Part shown: one piece after another, positions 19,265-31,442 of the stretch | Layout of the letters: each line of letters starts with the position of its first letter | Numbering within the stretch: the stretch's first letter is position 1 | DNA from: Gautieria morchelliformis | Taxonomy: Eukaryota > Basidiomycota > Agaricomycetes > Gomphales > Gomphaceae | Direction of reading: 5' to 3' | Assembly: GCA_015179125.1 (NCBI GenBank) | Contig: WHVA01000316.1 | Location: 62,001 to 126,000, forward strand | Length of the DNA: 64,000 nucleotides | The notes under the pieces: generated by a model | The model's input: the letters and a program-made list of their open reading frames with translations, nothing else | What the model was told of the DNA's origin: nothing | Database searches by the model: none | Made by a program: the position numbers and the translations under genes

Positions 19265-21400
19265 GTAAGTGCAGAGAATCCAACTCGTTGTCATGACGCG
19301 TTTATTTCCCATACTCAGATGCTCTGTTCTCCCATTTCCCACTCCACCTCCGTGTTCGTTCTGATCGTCCTTGCCGTGTTCGGCGACCGATCTTCGCTGT
19401 TCGCACCATTTACCATAGCCACGTGGTCAAAGCACGATCGACGTCTTTGGACTGGCTTGGCAGTAACCGCTGGGCCTATCACCTCCTCTGATTAACCCTC
19501 TTTCGATGGTGTTCCTATTATCGGATTGTCATGACTTGTGTATTTCCTGCACCTTGTTATCCCCATTTCCCCTTTCGCCACTCTTCCCCCGTGTTCGCTC
19601 GGCTTTGCCCTCCACCTTGACCACTCCTCCCCTATGTCATCTCCGTTCACCCTTCCTTGCATCAGGCACACCATCAAAACACGATCGACATCCCTACCCG
19701 GCATGATGGCTCGTCAGTAGCTCCATCAGCTTCTCGATCCAACCCCCTTTTGTTCATATGAGCAGGGTGCGTTTGTGGGACATCCTACCCGTAGGTCGTG
19801 TGGGATCAACCCAGTAGATGAAGAACCCATGCAGGGCGGTGTATATGTGGGCCCTAAGACATGTTTTCGTACATAGGTGCCTTCGCCACCTTTACTCTCT
19901 GTCGTTTCATGTTCTCCCTCTTCTCTCACTCTATTGTATGTTTATTTCATCTATGTTGTATCATAACTGCGCACCCCTATCCAACCCTGACCCGTGACGG
20001 CCTCTTTCCTATTTGCTGATACCTTACGAGCATCCGATATAAGTAGTTTACATTCGTATGTATATTCCCCAGTTCAATTATCATACATCGTCCATCTTGT
20101 GCAAACTTGACCTCACTGTGATCATCGTCTTGAGCCTTCTCTTGGAGATTTCTATCTTCGATCAGCAGAGGACTTAGGCATCACTGGTGAGTTCTCATAC
20201 TTCATCTTTGTTACCTTAGCCTTCGAACTATTTTCTGTGCTGTCAGGGAAGGGCTCTGAAGGAGCTCTGAAGGAGCACCTTCGCCGGCGAAGGGATTGTC
20301 GCTACTTAGACAGCCCTTCCGGGACACCTTGCACGTTACATCATCAAGAGCCACGGGCCATTTCGCTACGACTGTAGATAGGGCGATCTCCATTCGGGCA
20401 ACCCTCTTATCTTGTGAACATTCATTGGTTCACCTATTCGCCGAACGGCATACTTATTTGCACAAGTTATTCGGGCATTCGCTGTGTTCACTAATACATG
20501 ATATTAACGCCTAAAAACCAATCTTGACACTTGTCAAATATGTCCTAATCTTCATTATACCCCCCTAGACCAAGCTTCCAGCAGTGAAGGGAGCACCAGT
20601 AAGTACTTATAAATCAGTTAAACCACGATTTGTCCCAATTAATCCACAATATGTTTATTTATTATCTAGCCTGATCAAACTATTCGACATGCAAAATATT
20701 ACCTTAAGGATGGATCTGTTATTTTTTTATTAAGTGTACTGCTCTGGTAAGTATAACCTGGTCTTCTAATGCATGCTTGGACCATTAGGTTGAAAATGTG
20801 CTGTACAAGTTGCACACCAGCCTACTTGAATCTGCATCCATAACCTTCCATGATATGTTTCTAATGCCATCTGACTCTATGGTTGAGGGGACAACAGACA
20901 ATGATCCTATTCATCCCCCCGCCCCTGTTACTGTGAGAAAACTCGACAATCTCATGTCTTGGTTCTATGCCCAGTAATACCTGTTGCTTGTACTATGTGT
21001 GACTAGATTAACTAATGTGGTGCAGATACAGTCAAATTCCTACCTCTGACCTCATGACAGAAGCCCTCGAGGACATCCTGGAACTCTCATCATACCTTAT
21101 GATTGAATCTGGGAGGTCCTTTGCCATTGCTGAGCTTGAACATCACTACCTGATGCCAACTGTCAAGCTGCTTATGGCCCAGCGCCATCAGATATCCAAC
21201 TGGGTACCAGGAGTAGTCCAGGCCTTGGTGATGAGGCCGCCTTCCTTTTTCACACTGGCAGAGTATGAGGCTCTTGGCACGCAAAACATTTACACCCTCG
21301 AGAAAGTGTGAAGCCAAATACAACACCACTGCTTATGTGTTGCATTCCACTCTCCCAATATTATCCATGAGGAGAGACTCTGTTTGCAGAAGGATGCATG
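19196..21400 (+). pseudogene. BTB/POZ domain protein gene, probably inactive
   Basis: Exon 1 19196-19264 (a second candidate at 19014-19082), exon 2 20569-20598 (T-K-L-P-A-V-K-G-A-P), exon 3 from 20670, and a BTB core at about 20800-20970 with V-E-N-V-L-Y-K-L-H...F-H-D-M-F-L-M-P and E-G-T-T-D-N-D-P-I, the signature of the large Agaricomycete BTB family (protein-protein interaction, often cullin-3 adaptors). The last part (21015-21311) gives I-A-E-L-E-H-H-Y-L and L-A-E-Y-E-A-L-G, the usual helices after the domain. Frame problems appear at the T-run end of exon 3 (about 20730) and near 21310. Solo LTR X2 fills most of intron 1. Role unknown; likely a decaying family member. Confidence 0.65.
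19289..20529 (+). mobile_element. Solo LTR, family X, copy 2
   Basis: 1241 bp, TGTCATGACGCG...TCTTGACA, flanked by CTCGT (19284-19288) and CTTGT (20530-20534), a 5-bp duplication with one transition. Two internal units start at 19289 and 19527, one fewer than in copy 1. TATA-like TATAAGTAG near 20040. Lies in intron 1 of the BTB gene in the same orientation. Non-coding. Confidence 0.72.
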
Positions 21401-21902
21401 TGGTGATGCATGGGAAGCTTCATGGTGGGGCGGTTTTGCAAAACATTACTTACACCCTGCCACCAGCTACTCCCGAGGAGGCTCTTGCAGACCTGCTAAA
21501 TGCAGCGATCCCAGGAGTCAACCACCAGTGCCATCTGAACACCGTTGAATATGTGGACTCAAAAGGAGTGTTTAAAAAGGAACATGAATATATTGGATCA
21601 GCTATCAGATAATTGACAATGTGGCAGTAGTGTTCTTGGTTTTCTACAGTCCTAGAGATTTGGAATGTTATCTCAAAATGCACATTATCATTCGCCAGTG
21701 TATGCTTATGGAAAGTGATGTTGTGATTTCTATTAGATTAATCAGAATGAATGAGGTTCTGATTGCTCAGGGAGTTTGGGCTGCCTTGTACGCAATATGC
21801 TCAGGCTGACTAATCAGGGTAGTTGGATCCCTGCTGACAAATCAGGTTGGTGGTGGACCGGTGAGAGAATGACTAAGCAGGGTAGCTGCGGGTCTGATGC
21901 CC
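21401..21902. other. Unassigned; frame continuing after the BTB gene
   Basis: An open frame (21265-21612) continues from the BTB end in another phase with no clear family; the rest up to the Gypsy-A LTR shows nothing. A GGGTAG-T/C-TG-containing small duplication (21816-21890) is present. Confidence 0.3.
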
Positions 21903-22462
21903 TGTAAGAACCCGGCCTTTGGCCAGTTACTTACCGGTATAACCTTTCTTCTGAGCCTGAGCCTTGTGATACTCGTGCCCGAGTACTTATAATGCTTATC
22001 CTGCGCCTGAGACCAAGCTAAAGCTAGAGCTCATATCCGACCTTGATCCCATGCCCGTATCCCCTTAGTTACTGATTCCGCTCCATCACGCATCATTCGT
22101 ATATTACCTCACCCTGACCTTGCCCCCCCCCCCCCCCGACCTCTCCTAATATGCTTGCCCCTGACTTGTACCCTAGCTCATATATAAACCCCCTTGTATG
22201 CATTCCTACTGCTCAGTTGGAAAATCAACTATCGTATACTTTGATCCTTAGTTAGTTTCTAAGCCTCGCCTCTTAAGCCAAACCTCGCCTCTTATTCGTT
22301 TGCCTCCGAGGTTGGGACTCGTGCGTAGGGTCGGCACAACACATAAGCTGAAGACTAGTCCCTCTCCGACTTCCCTATCAAAGCCTCGCCCCGTAACCTT
22401 GGACCTTGCCTCGGGTTCCGCTCCCGAGCTCGGTCAACCTTATGAAGGATCCTATCGTAACA
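21903..22462 (+). repeat. Gypsy-A old copy 5' LTR
   Basis: TGTAAGAACCCGG...CTATCGTAACA. A TATATAAA box near 22180 lies about 30 bases before the motif aligned with the start of R. A C-run (about 22123-22137) is present in both LTRs. Directly after it, 22465-22475 reads ATTTTCAGACT, the likely primer-binding site. Confidence 0.85.
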
Positions 22463-22506
22463 GTATTTTCAGACTGCTTTCACCCTACATATCCCTTTGC
22501 TTCACT

Positions 22507-23346
22507 ATGTCCATGATAACTCGTTCCCATACCCTTCGGGGTATCTCAGAACAACGACGTTTCTCGGAAGCCCCCGACGATTCACCACCGTCCCCGGGGA
22601 TACCCCTCACAGACCCCGCCGAGCCTAGTAACAAAGGCAAAGGTAGGGCTAACCCTGGTGACCCTTCAGGTGATCCAGGTGATGGCTCTGGAGGTTCCGA
22701 CAACGATCAGGACCTCGGTGACCTCGAGGACAATGAGCTGATGCGTCGAGTGTTCATCAAGCTCGCGAAACCTCGTGAGTCCGAAGCGCGGGCCAAGGTC
22801 AAGGAACCGGATAGTTATGATGGTACTGACCAGGCCAAGCTTCACACCTTCTTCCTCCAATGCATACTCAACTTCCAAGATCGCCCCTCAGCCTTCAAAA
22901 CTGGGGCCTCGAAGGTACAGTATGCTATTTCTTACCTGTCCGGCTCAGCTCTACAGTACTTTGAACCGGCGATCCTTGGCGAAGTCCAACCCGAGCCAGA
23001 TTGGCTCAAGGACTGGAACAGCTTCAAGGCCAAACTTGAGCTCAACTTTGGCCCCTACGACAACACTGCCCAAGCCGAGATCGACCTTGAGAAGATTGTT
23101 ATGAAGGAGCACCACAAGGCGACGTGATTCTTTATCGACTTCGCCTGAGCTTTGACTCGGACTCAGTGGAACGATGCGGCCCTCTGACACTTCGCCTACA
23201 AAGGCTTGGCCAAACGAATCAAGGACGACTTACTTCACTTTCTTCGATTCCGCAGCCTCGCCAAGCTTAGGAACTTCGTGCTGGAATGCGACAGCCGTTA
23301 CTGGGAGTGTAAGGAATATGATGCTATGATCAATGGTCGCAGCTCC
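22507..23346 (+). pseudogene. Gypsy-A gag, first part (fossil)
   Basis: Encodes the capsid-type Retrotrans_gag region: acidic start (M-S-M-I-T-R-S...), D-S-Y-D-G-T-D-Q-A-K-L, Y-L-S-G-S-A-L-Q-Y-F-E-P and the helices ending near D-S-R-Y-W-E. The second part, with the C-L-L-C-G-T-K-G-H-I-V-K-D-C zinc knuckle, resumes after the foreign block at 27373-27689. A few breaks. Confidence 0.8.
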
Positions 23347-24760
23347 ACACGCCTGCTTCACATGAATCTTCATCTCATTCACATCACTCACATGCCTCTT
23401 CACACTATTCGCAGGCTCTTCACAGTCCTCACCATTCAGTACACAGCAACCACACTCTAGCCGATTCCCGACAAGGTCTTCCTTGCCAGGCGCCTTTAGC
23501 GGATCAGGGACATCACGCTGACCCTGCACTCGGACAACACCTTGGCTATGCTTTCAGTGGCATGCCCTACTACGATCTGAATGCTGCACTGTTCGGGGGC
23601 ACCCCACTCTTCACAGGACAACCTCACCCCTTCATGGGTCAACCTCCCCCTCAAAAACCTCCAGCACAGATTCCTGCCCTACCCGGTGGGCCTGCGCCTC
23701 CTCTATTCATGGGACAACCTCACCCCTTTGTCGGACAATCTCCCCTGCATCAACCTTTAGCACAGATTCCTGCCCTACCTGGTGGGCCTGTGCCTCCTCC
23801 TCCACCACCTTTTGGGCCACCCTTGCCCCATGCTGGAGTACCTCTGATTGGGCCTCCCCAACCTCCTGGCCCACTCCACCTCTGTCAGGGGACCACCCGT
23901 TCTCCCCCTTATTTCCCTTCCTTGCATCTCTTCCTCACATCTCTTTCATTGCATCCTTCCTGTATTCCTCCTTCTTTTGTGCATCACCACCAGTGGTGTG
24001 ACTTGCTTATGTCATTCTGTAGCAGCTATATAGTTTGTCGCCGAGGTAAGGAGATCCTCACTCTGTTCTCTTTGGAGCTCCTCTACCTCAGGTGCCACTC
24101 TAGGGAGTAGAGCACCTGGTAGAGTCGCCCTTACAACCTCCTGGTGGAGGGCCTTGGCTGCAACCAGGATTCCCCTGGAACCCTTATTATCCTTTTCCAT
24201 TTGTCTACCCTCAAGCCGCCCCTCACGGTGATTCCCATGCTGTGAAACCTGACAAATTCACAGGAAAGGAACCTTGCCTTCTCTGAACATTCATCCCTAG
24301 TTGTGTTATGGTCTTCAACAACAAGCCCCGAAAGTTCCAGCAGGAGCGACAGTGAGTCTCCTATGCAGCATCCTCAGCGACATTGCCTTGATCTGGTGGC
24401 AACCCTTTCTCATTCAGGTCCCAGAACCCCCCATTTGGAATGACTGGCTCACCTTTGTTGACGAGCTTAATTGTCTTTTCGGTCAGGCCGACATCATACA
24501 GGTTTCCGAGCAAGCAATTCGCAAGCTCAAGATGCACGACACCCATCGTGTCAATCGCCACATGACCGCATTTGCTGAGCTGTCCTCTTACATCAAGTGG
24601 AGTGATGCTGCCCTTTACGACACTTTCTATAATAGCCTTGCCGAGCGTATCAAAGACCACATGCTCTCTTACAAATGTCCTGAAAGCCTCGACGATCTCA
24701 AGTGTCAGGCTCTTCACATTGACAATCACTACTGGGAATGCCAAGGCGAAAAGCAGATTA
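23347..24760 (+). mobile_element. Foreign Gypsy-type gag fragment inside Gypsy-A gag
   Basis: Begins with a His/Ser-rich then proline-rich open frame (23349-24110; repeated F-M-G-Q-P and Q-I-P-A-L-P-G-G-P motifs) and continues with a different Retrotrans_gag domain (K-P-D-K-F-T-G-K-E-P at about 24245 and I-W-W-Q-P-F-L...L-F-G-Q-A-D to 24750). It is unlike Gypsy-A gag. Broken, a few breaks, 3' end cut at the junction with the WD40 piece near 24760. Confidence 0.6.
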
Positions 24761-24762
24761 CA

Positions 24763-25500
24763 CCTTGTCACATCAGTGGCCTTCTCCCACAATGGAAACC
24801 GCATCATCTCCGGATCTGAAGACAAGACAATCTGTGTGTGGAATGCAGGCATGGGGGAGTGTTAGCAACTCGGGGCTATGGCAGGGAAGGTTCGGTAGAG
24901 TTCTTAGAAAGCTAGAATCAAATACACTCTCTCAGTGAATTTATTGTCACTATTATATTAATACAATACCTAGAATCAAATACACTACATGATTTTCAGT
25001 CAACATGCTATGTAAATATAAAGAATACTACTCGCCTCTCTCAGTGAATTTATTGTCACTGAGAGAGGAGCACTATCCTGTCTCAGAAGGCATATACGTG
25101 CACCCGGCCCTTTAGCGCCCAAGGGCTCGCGCGTCGAAGTCATTTAAAACTCCGCTGGGTGCAGCCGCCTGTGAAAATAGGAATAACAGAATGAAATGGA
25201 GAGATAAGGAGTGACTGGAAAATTTCGAAAATAATCAGAGAAATAGATGCATGGTACAAGAACAATGTGAGAAAGAATTGGAACACCATACAGTAAATCG
25301 AACATATTATGCTTGATTTGGGTGCAGGAGCATAAATGCACCCAACAGGGAGCTCATTTCAGCACCATTCAAAGGCCACACCGACTGGGTCAACTTGGTG
25401 GTGTTCTTGCATGACAACAAGCATATCGTCTCTGGATCTTGTGACCAGACGATCTGTGTGTGGAATGAAGATGCCGGGGAGCTCATTTCAGCACCATTCG
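24763..25500 (+). pseudogene. WD40-repeat gene fragment, split by a solo LTR
   Basis: Encodes H-L-V-T-S-V-A-F-S-H-N-G-N-R-I-I-S-G-S-E-D-K-T-I-C-V-W-N before 24860, then after the LTR a second repeat (G-H-T-D-W-V-N-L-V...S-G-S-C-D-Q-T-I-C-V-W-N) and the start of a third ending near 25500. This pattern belongs to the large WD40/NACHT-type proteins of mushrooms. Only about two and a half blades are present, fused to a gag fragment; no start, no end. A transduplicated host gene piece. Confidence 0.72.
24860..25347 (-). mobile_element. Copia-A-type solo LTR inside the WD40 fragment
   Basis: 488 bp, TGTTAGCAACTCGG...AAATGCACCCAACA, flanked by GGGAG at 24855-24859 and 25348-25352. Shares the hairpin (25035-25068; 13-bp stem, 8-base loop) and the right 300 bases with the Copia-A LTRs; the left 60 bases differ. 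Non-coding. Confidence 0.82.
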
Positions 25501-27372
25501 CAGGTCACACACCTAGTCAGCAGCTGTTACCTTGATTTAACATGACACAATCTGCTAATATCCTTTCCACAGGTAGAGGGCCTGGGTTTTGAGATGACTC
25601 ACCGCTAGACAATGGCTGGTTACTCAGCTCACCCTCAGAACTTTTCTTCTGGGTTCCACCCTGGTCTCAGGTATGTTTGTGGTGGCCAGAGAATACCGCT
25701 GTTATTGCAAAGTGGTCCACAAAGCTTGATCTCAGCAGGTTTGAGCATGGGACCTTGTGGACACAATGCAGAGGCACTGCATGAGTTTCCCAAAGCAAAC
25801 ACTCATTGACACATGGATATTGCATCCCCTGCTATCATAGTGATTTGACTTGCCATATTGTACTCGCAGTAACCCTCTGATAGTCTGTCTTGGACACAGC
25901 CTGTCCTGCAGCACATGTACTGTGTAAGCTACCAATTCACACAAGGTCATCATAAATGGGTGACAGGGTCTGGTATGAAAAGCACAATCTATGCTCTCCT
26001 CTGACCTATATTAGTTGCATGGTGCTCGCAATGTGATCCATGAGTATGTGCATCTGCCTGTGAAGTGAATTCTAACCTACCATAATGAGATGGTAAGTGA
26101 GAGGTCTGACTTACAGGCTAGCAGAAGGTGTGAAGGTCCCTAAGCCCAAAGGTACGGGCGGCCGTGATTCCAGTAGACATGAACACCTTGGGCTCGACAC
26201 TGGTGAGGAGGACAATAAACAAATGTACAAAGAAATCCTGGTAAGTTCTCATGTTTTCTTATATCTACTTTCGTTAATTCATACAGCGTTCGGTCCGTGA
26301 CTGGTCCTCTCAAATCCTGAATACATATGAGCCAATCCGAGAGCAAGACAACCGCAAGGTCTCACTTGTTGTATAGCATGTAAGTCTATTACAACTCTTT
26401 GATGCCACACAATATATACTCATTTTATCTACAGGTCCTTTAGGAATGCCCAGAGCTAAATCATTTTGAATGCATATGGCCGATCAAAGCACTGATCCAA
26501 CAGTTCCTCAAAAATAGCTCAGAGCTCAAACGTCCGTCTGCAAGGTGGCGAGAGGAACGATTGTCCCCCCTGCAATGTGAGGAGCCTCAAGCCCTCTCTG
26601 TTTCCAATACTAGTAAGAGTGCAGCTCCAGTGTCCTCGAGTAAGTTCACCACAAGCAAGTCGGCTTTTGCGAAAAAAAAAAAATCCTTCCAAAGTTTCTT
26701 CAGCAAGTGCCAGTAAGTCTATGACCAAGTCTACGTTGACTAGAAAGTTGGGTTCTGTGAATGATGGGACTCCCTTGCACAGGGTTTGACGATGGGTGCT
26801 GGGAAGTCCTCTGAGCCAGTTGGCTCCAAATCCAAGGTGCATTTATCATTGTATATTGTAGTTCTACACCTAATCAGTGAACAACGTGATGTGCTCACGC
26901 AAGGTTTCAACAACGGGTGCCAGGAAGCCCGGTGCAAATTTTTGTTTGGTAGGCAATCATGATGACCAAGCCACCAGCTCAATGAAAAGGAAAACACCAG
27001 AGGACAGCAAACTGTCTGTATAAGACGCTGGACGATGCGCCAGCTGTAAGTACATTCACCTATTCCACCACCCAGCCACCTAACAACTTACACTTGCTTC
27101 TAGCCCATGCATTCCAAAAGGGTAAGTGAACCATTTATTGTATATATCAGTGTTAACCTCCTCCAGCTACAGGCTGCCTCGAAGGCCGGTGTGACAAATA
27201 AATAAGCGCCCAGGAAAACAGCTCCCAAGAAAGCCGACCCTGAGCCCAGGAAGTCCAAGCGCCAGGTTCGTGCACCTGCAAGACCTGATGAAGCGCCAGG
27301 TTCGTGCTCCTGCAAGACCTGATGCCAACTGTCAATGAAGCCTAGATAAGAAAGAAACCCTTATATATATCA
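25501..27372 (+). other. Rest of the foreign block: exon-like pieces of unknown origin
   Basis: No complete gene. At 26120-26380 two exon-like pieces (V-K-V-P-K-P-K-G... and, after a GTAAGT...TACAG intron at about 26240-26285, R-S-V-R-D-W-S-S-Q-I) look like a host-type gene. At 26480-26600 A-L-I-Q-Q-F-L-K-N-S-S and a serine/lysine-rich tail follow. Lysine/proline-rich text at 27165-27330 includes a 34-bp direct repeat (GCGCCAGGTTCGTGC start, 27267 and 27301). These resemble scattered exons of Agaricomycete hypothetical proteins; no function assigned. Confidence 0.35.
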
Positions 27373-27699
27373 ACCAGTCTTCCAGCGGTTCCAATAACAA
27401 CAAGAACCGCAACAAGACCAACAACAACGGCAAGGGTTCCAACAACAACTCTTCGAACAACAAAAGCCAGCCCAACATATCGAGCAAGCTTGGGAAGGAC
27501 GGCAAACTACTTCCCGAGGAACGCCAATGTTGGGTCGACCAGGGCCTTTGTCTGCTTTGCGGCACCAAAGGCCACATTGTCAAGGACTGCCCGAAGAACA
27601 AGTCTACCAACGGTAGCGGCTCTAAAGGTCGGGCAGTGAAGACCCCTAACGAGGGGACTTCGGCCTCCATTTCGGAGGTGAAAAAATAGGTAGCAACCT

Positions 27700-30600
27700 C
27701 GGAACCACACGATCCGAGGATTGCGGTAACCTCACCCGTGTGCTCAGACTCAGTGCCGCTTCTCATTCATTGTCCAATGATTCGCTTAATGTAGATCTAA
27801 CCTTGCCTTCGCTTCCCGACGTCTCTTTTGTTGCATGAGTTGACTGCAGGTCTTCCAATTGTTTTATTGAATCCAGATTTGTCCAGAAGTACTCTATGCC
27901 TGCTTATCCTGTCTCTCCTATACCCTTGAAACTATTTGATGGTAGTACTAACACTACAATTACCCAAGCTCTAGACCTCTGTATCTGCTTTCCGGCCGGC
28001 GAACAACAATGGGTTACCTTCTACGTAACCTCGCTCGACTCGAGTTGCTCGGTGGTACTTGGCCACAACTGGCTCACCCGCTACAATCTGTTGATTGACT
28101 GGGTATTGGGGAGCATTACTTTCAAGACCATCGATTTGACTACGACTCCAGCGACCACAGCGATTTCAGCCCGCTCAGCTTCGGCTACGACTTCGACTTC
28201 ACCTATGGCACCTTCGCCCCCACCTTCGACCTCGCCTCAGAACTCGCCTCTGAAGTTGCTAGCACTGCTCGTTTCCCTAATCAATGCACCCGCTTTCATG
28301 CACGCATCCAGATTAGAAGGATCCAAAGTGTTTCAACTCAATCTGGCTTCACCTGAGCTCCTCGCCCGAGGGGAAACATCAGGAGAAAGCTCTCCCGAGC
28401 TTTCTGGGAACGTTAAGAAACATGTTCCCGAAGTATATCACAAATTTGCAGATGTGTTCAGCAAAGCACGTGCTGACACTCTAGCTCCTCACTGACCCCA
28501 CGATATCAAGATCAACCTTGAAGAAGGGACCTTGCCGCCTATCGGTCCCATCTACTCTCTCTCAGCTTCCGAACTCAAAGCACTTCGCGAGTTTATCGAC
28601 GAGCACTTGAACATCGGTTTCATCCGACCTCCACGCTCACCTCATGGTGCACTGGTATTGTTTGTTTGCAAAAAAGATGGCTCACTTCGGTTGTGTGTCG
28701 ACTTCCGAGGTTTAAACAAGGTCTCGAAAAAAGATCGGTATCCATTGCCATTGATTGCTGACTTACTTGATGCTCCAAAGAATGCTCGCATCTATATGAA
28801 GATTGACCTTCATCACGCTTACCACCTTGTATGGGTGGCTGAGGGTGACGAATGGAAAACCGCCTTCAGGACTCGCTATGGGTCGTTTGAATGGTTGGTT
28901 ATGCCATTTGGTCTTACTAATGGCCCCGCTGCTTTCCAGAGATTAATGAACGACCTCCAAACATGTTGAACATGTCAAGGAAGTCCTGCGACGACTGCAA
29001 CTCAACAACCTCTTCGCTAAAGAAGACAAATGCGAGTTTCATCAGGACTCGGTTGAATTCCTTGGCTACATACTCTCTCCCGAGGGCCTCACTATGGCGG
29101 ACGACAAGGTCAAGGTCATTCAAGACTGGCCTGAACCTCGCAAAGTTCGCAACATCCAGTCCTTCCTCGGTTTCGCCAATTTCTACCGACGTTTCATTCA
29201 CAACTACTCGAACATCACCATTCCTCTCACCCAACTTACCCACATGGGTACCCCTTGGAACTTTTCCAAGGATTGTCGACTAGCCTTCAACCTGTTGAAA
29301 AAGGCTTTCACTACTGCTCCTATCCTTACCCACTGGATTCCTGACCTTCCACTAATCGTAGAGACTGATGCTTCAGATTATGCTTTAGCGGCAATCTTAT
29401 CGTTGCGAACCTCGGAAGGCGAACTTTATACCGTCGCTTTCCACCCCCGCACATTCACCTCTACCGAACTCAACTATGATGTTCACGACAAGGAGCTACT
29501 GGCTATCTTTGAAGCCTTTCAACGCTGGCGACACTACCTCGAGGGTTCTGGCGACCCTGTCGACGTTATCACCGATCACAAGAACCTCGAATACTTTTCA
29601 ACAACGAAGCTCTTGACCTGTCGACAAGCTCGGTGGTCAGAATAACTTTCCCAGTTCAACCTTGCCATCCGTTTCTGACCTGGTCACCTTGGAACGAAGC
29701 CTGACTCTCTCACTAGACGATGGGACGTCTACCTTAAAGAGGGGAATAGCGACTATGCCACCATAAACCCACAGAACCTACGGCCAGTGTTTACTCAACA
29801 CCAGCTGGCATTGTCCCTTAGAGCTACTAACCTCGCCCCCGTTGTCCTCCGAGCTGCTTCGCTGCTTGATACCGAGCAGATCCGAGCTGACATACTAGCG
29901 AACCTCCCCTCGGACCCCATAGTCAAGTTGCACCTCGGCTTGGTTTCTGACCCGAGGTGGACCACAGACCCTGAGGGTTTCCTCAAGCTTGACGACCGAA
30001 CCTATGTTCCAGCGGCCCAAGACCTTCGACTTCGCATCCTGCAATACAAACACGACCACATTCTTTCGGGAGATTTTGGGGTCAATAAGACCTTGGAGTT
30101 GATCCGACGAGACTACACTTGGCCAGGGATTAGATGCTTTTTCAAGGAGTATTGCAAGACTTGCACCACTTGTATGCGAAGCAAGCCGCAACGTCACAAG
30201 CCCTATGGTCTCCTCAAACAACTCCCCGTTCCCGAGAAGCCTTGGAATTCCATCTCTATGGATTTCATTGAGCAGCTCCCACCTTCATCCGAGTTCACCT
30301 CCATACTAGTGATTGTTGACTGCTTCACTAAGCAGGTTATCTTCATCCCAACCACAGACAAGATAACCTTGCAAGAGCTCGCTCACCTCTTCGTCCTTCA
30401 TGTCTTTTCCAAGCATGGAGTCCCCTCACACGTCACCTCGGACAGGGGTTCCGAGTTCATCTTGCACTTCTGGCGTTCTCTAGGGAAAGCCTTGGACATG
30501 CGGTTGCATTTCACCTCGGGATATCATCCCGAGGGTGACAGACAGACTGAGCATGCTAACCAGACACTGGAACAGTACCTCAGGATTTACTGCAACTATC

Positions 30601-31340
30601 AGCAGTCCAACTGGGCTTCGCTCCTTCCCCTAGCCGAGTTCACTTACAACAATGCGCCTAGCGCAACCACTGGTATCTCCCCATTCTTTGCTAACAAGGG
30701 TTACCACCCGAACCTCGCGGTTCGCCCCGAGCGGGACCTCCCCCCGGCATGAGCTCGAGACTTCGTGGTTGACCTGGATGAGGTTCACCAAGAACTTCCC
30801 CGCACCATCCTCGAGGCTCAGGAGACCTACCAAGCCTCGGCCGATGTTCGTCGCAAGCCCCCCCCTGATTTCCAAGTAGGATCCCTCGCCTTTGTAAAGG
30901 CGCAGTACTTCAGAACAACTCGGCCTACTAAGAAGCTCACCGAGAAGTTTTTGGGTCCTTTTGAGATCATTTCCTGAGCAGGTACTCACTCCTTCACCCT
31001 TCAACTTCCAGAACACATGCATTCAGTCCATCCAGTATTCCACGTATCCATGCTCGAACCAGCCTCGCCCAACACCATCCCAAACCGAGTTCAGCCGCCT
31101 CCGCCCCCAGTCGTTATCGACGGCGAGCCTGAGTTCGAAGTCTCCGAAATCCTCGACTCGAAGATCGATAATAGACAAAGGAGCTGCAAGCTGCTCTATC
31201 TTGTTAGGTGGACTGGTTACGAAGGTACCGACGAAGAAACCTTGTGGATCAGAGCTTCCGAGCTTGATCATGCCTCGGAGCTGGTCACTGACTTCCACCA
31301 GTCTTATCCGGGCAAGCCGGGACCGTTGACTGCTCTATGA
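27700..31340 (+). pseudogene. Gypsy-A old copy pol (fossil)
   Basis: Protease-like D-C-R-S-S-N-C region near 27840; reverse transcriptase around 28530-29100; RNase H (V-E-T-D-A-S-D-Y-A-L) near 29365; integrase zinc finger (about 30060-30180) and core (about 30300-30700); chromodomain (V-S-E-I-L-D-S-K ... Y-L-V-R-W-T-G-Y) at 31138-31260. Same order as the young copy. Several breaks. Confidence 0.85.
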
Positions 31341-31442
31341 TCATCCCCTTGTTTAACCCACATGACCTCCAGTAGTTAGATAACAAAAACAATCCTCGCA
31401 ATAAGAAATAACACCAAGAAATTCCTTTATTCACTTAGTTAG

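Noticed and set aside
22123-22137. C-run as an assembly artefact
   Set aside because: A similar run occurs in the other LTR of the same element (about 32977-32992), so it belongs to the family, although its exact length may be unreliable.
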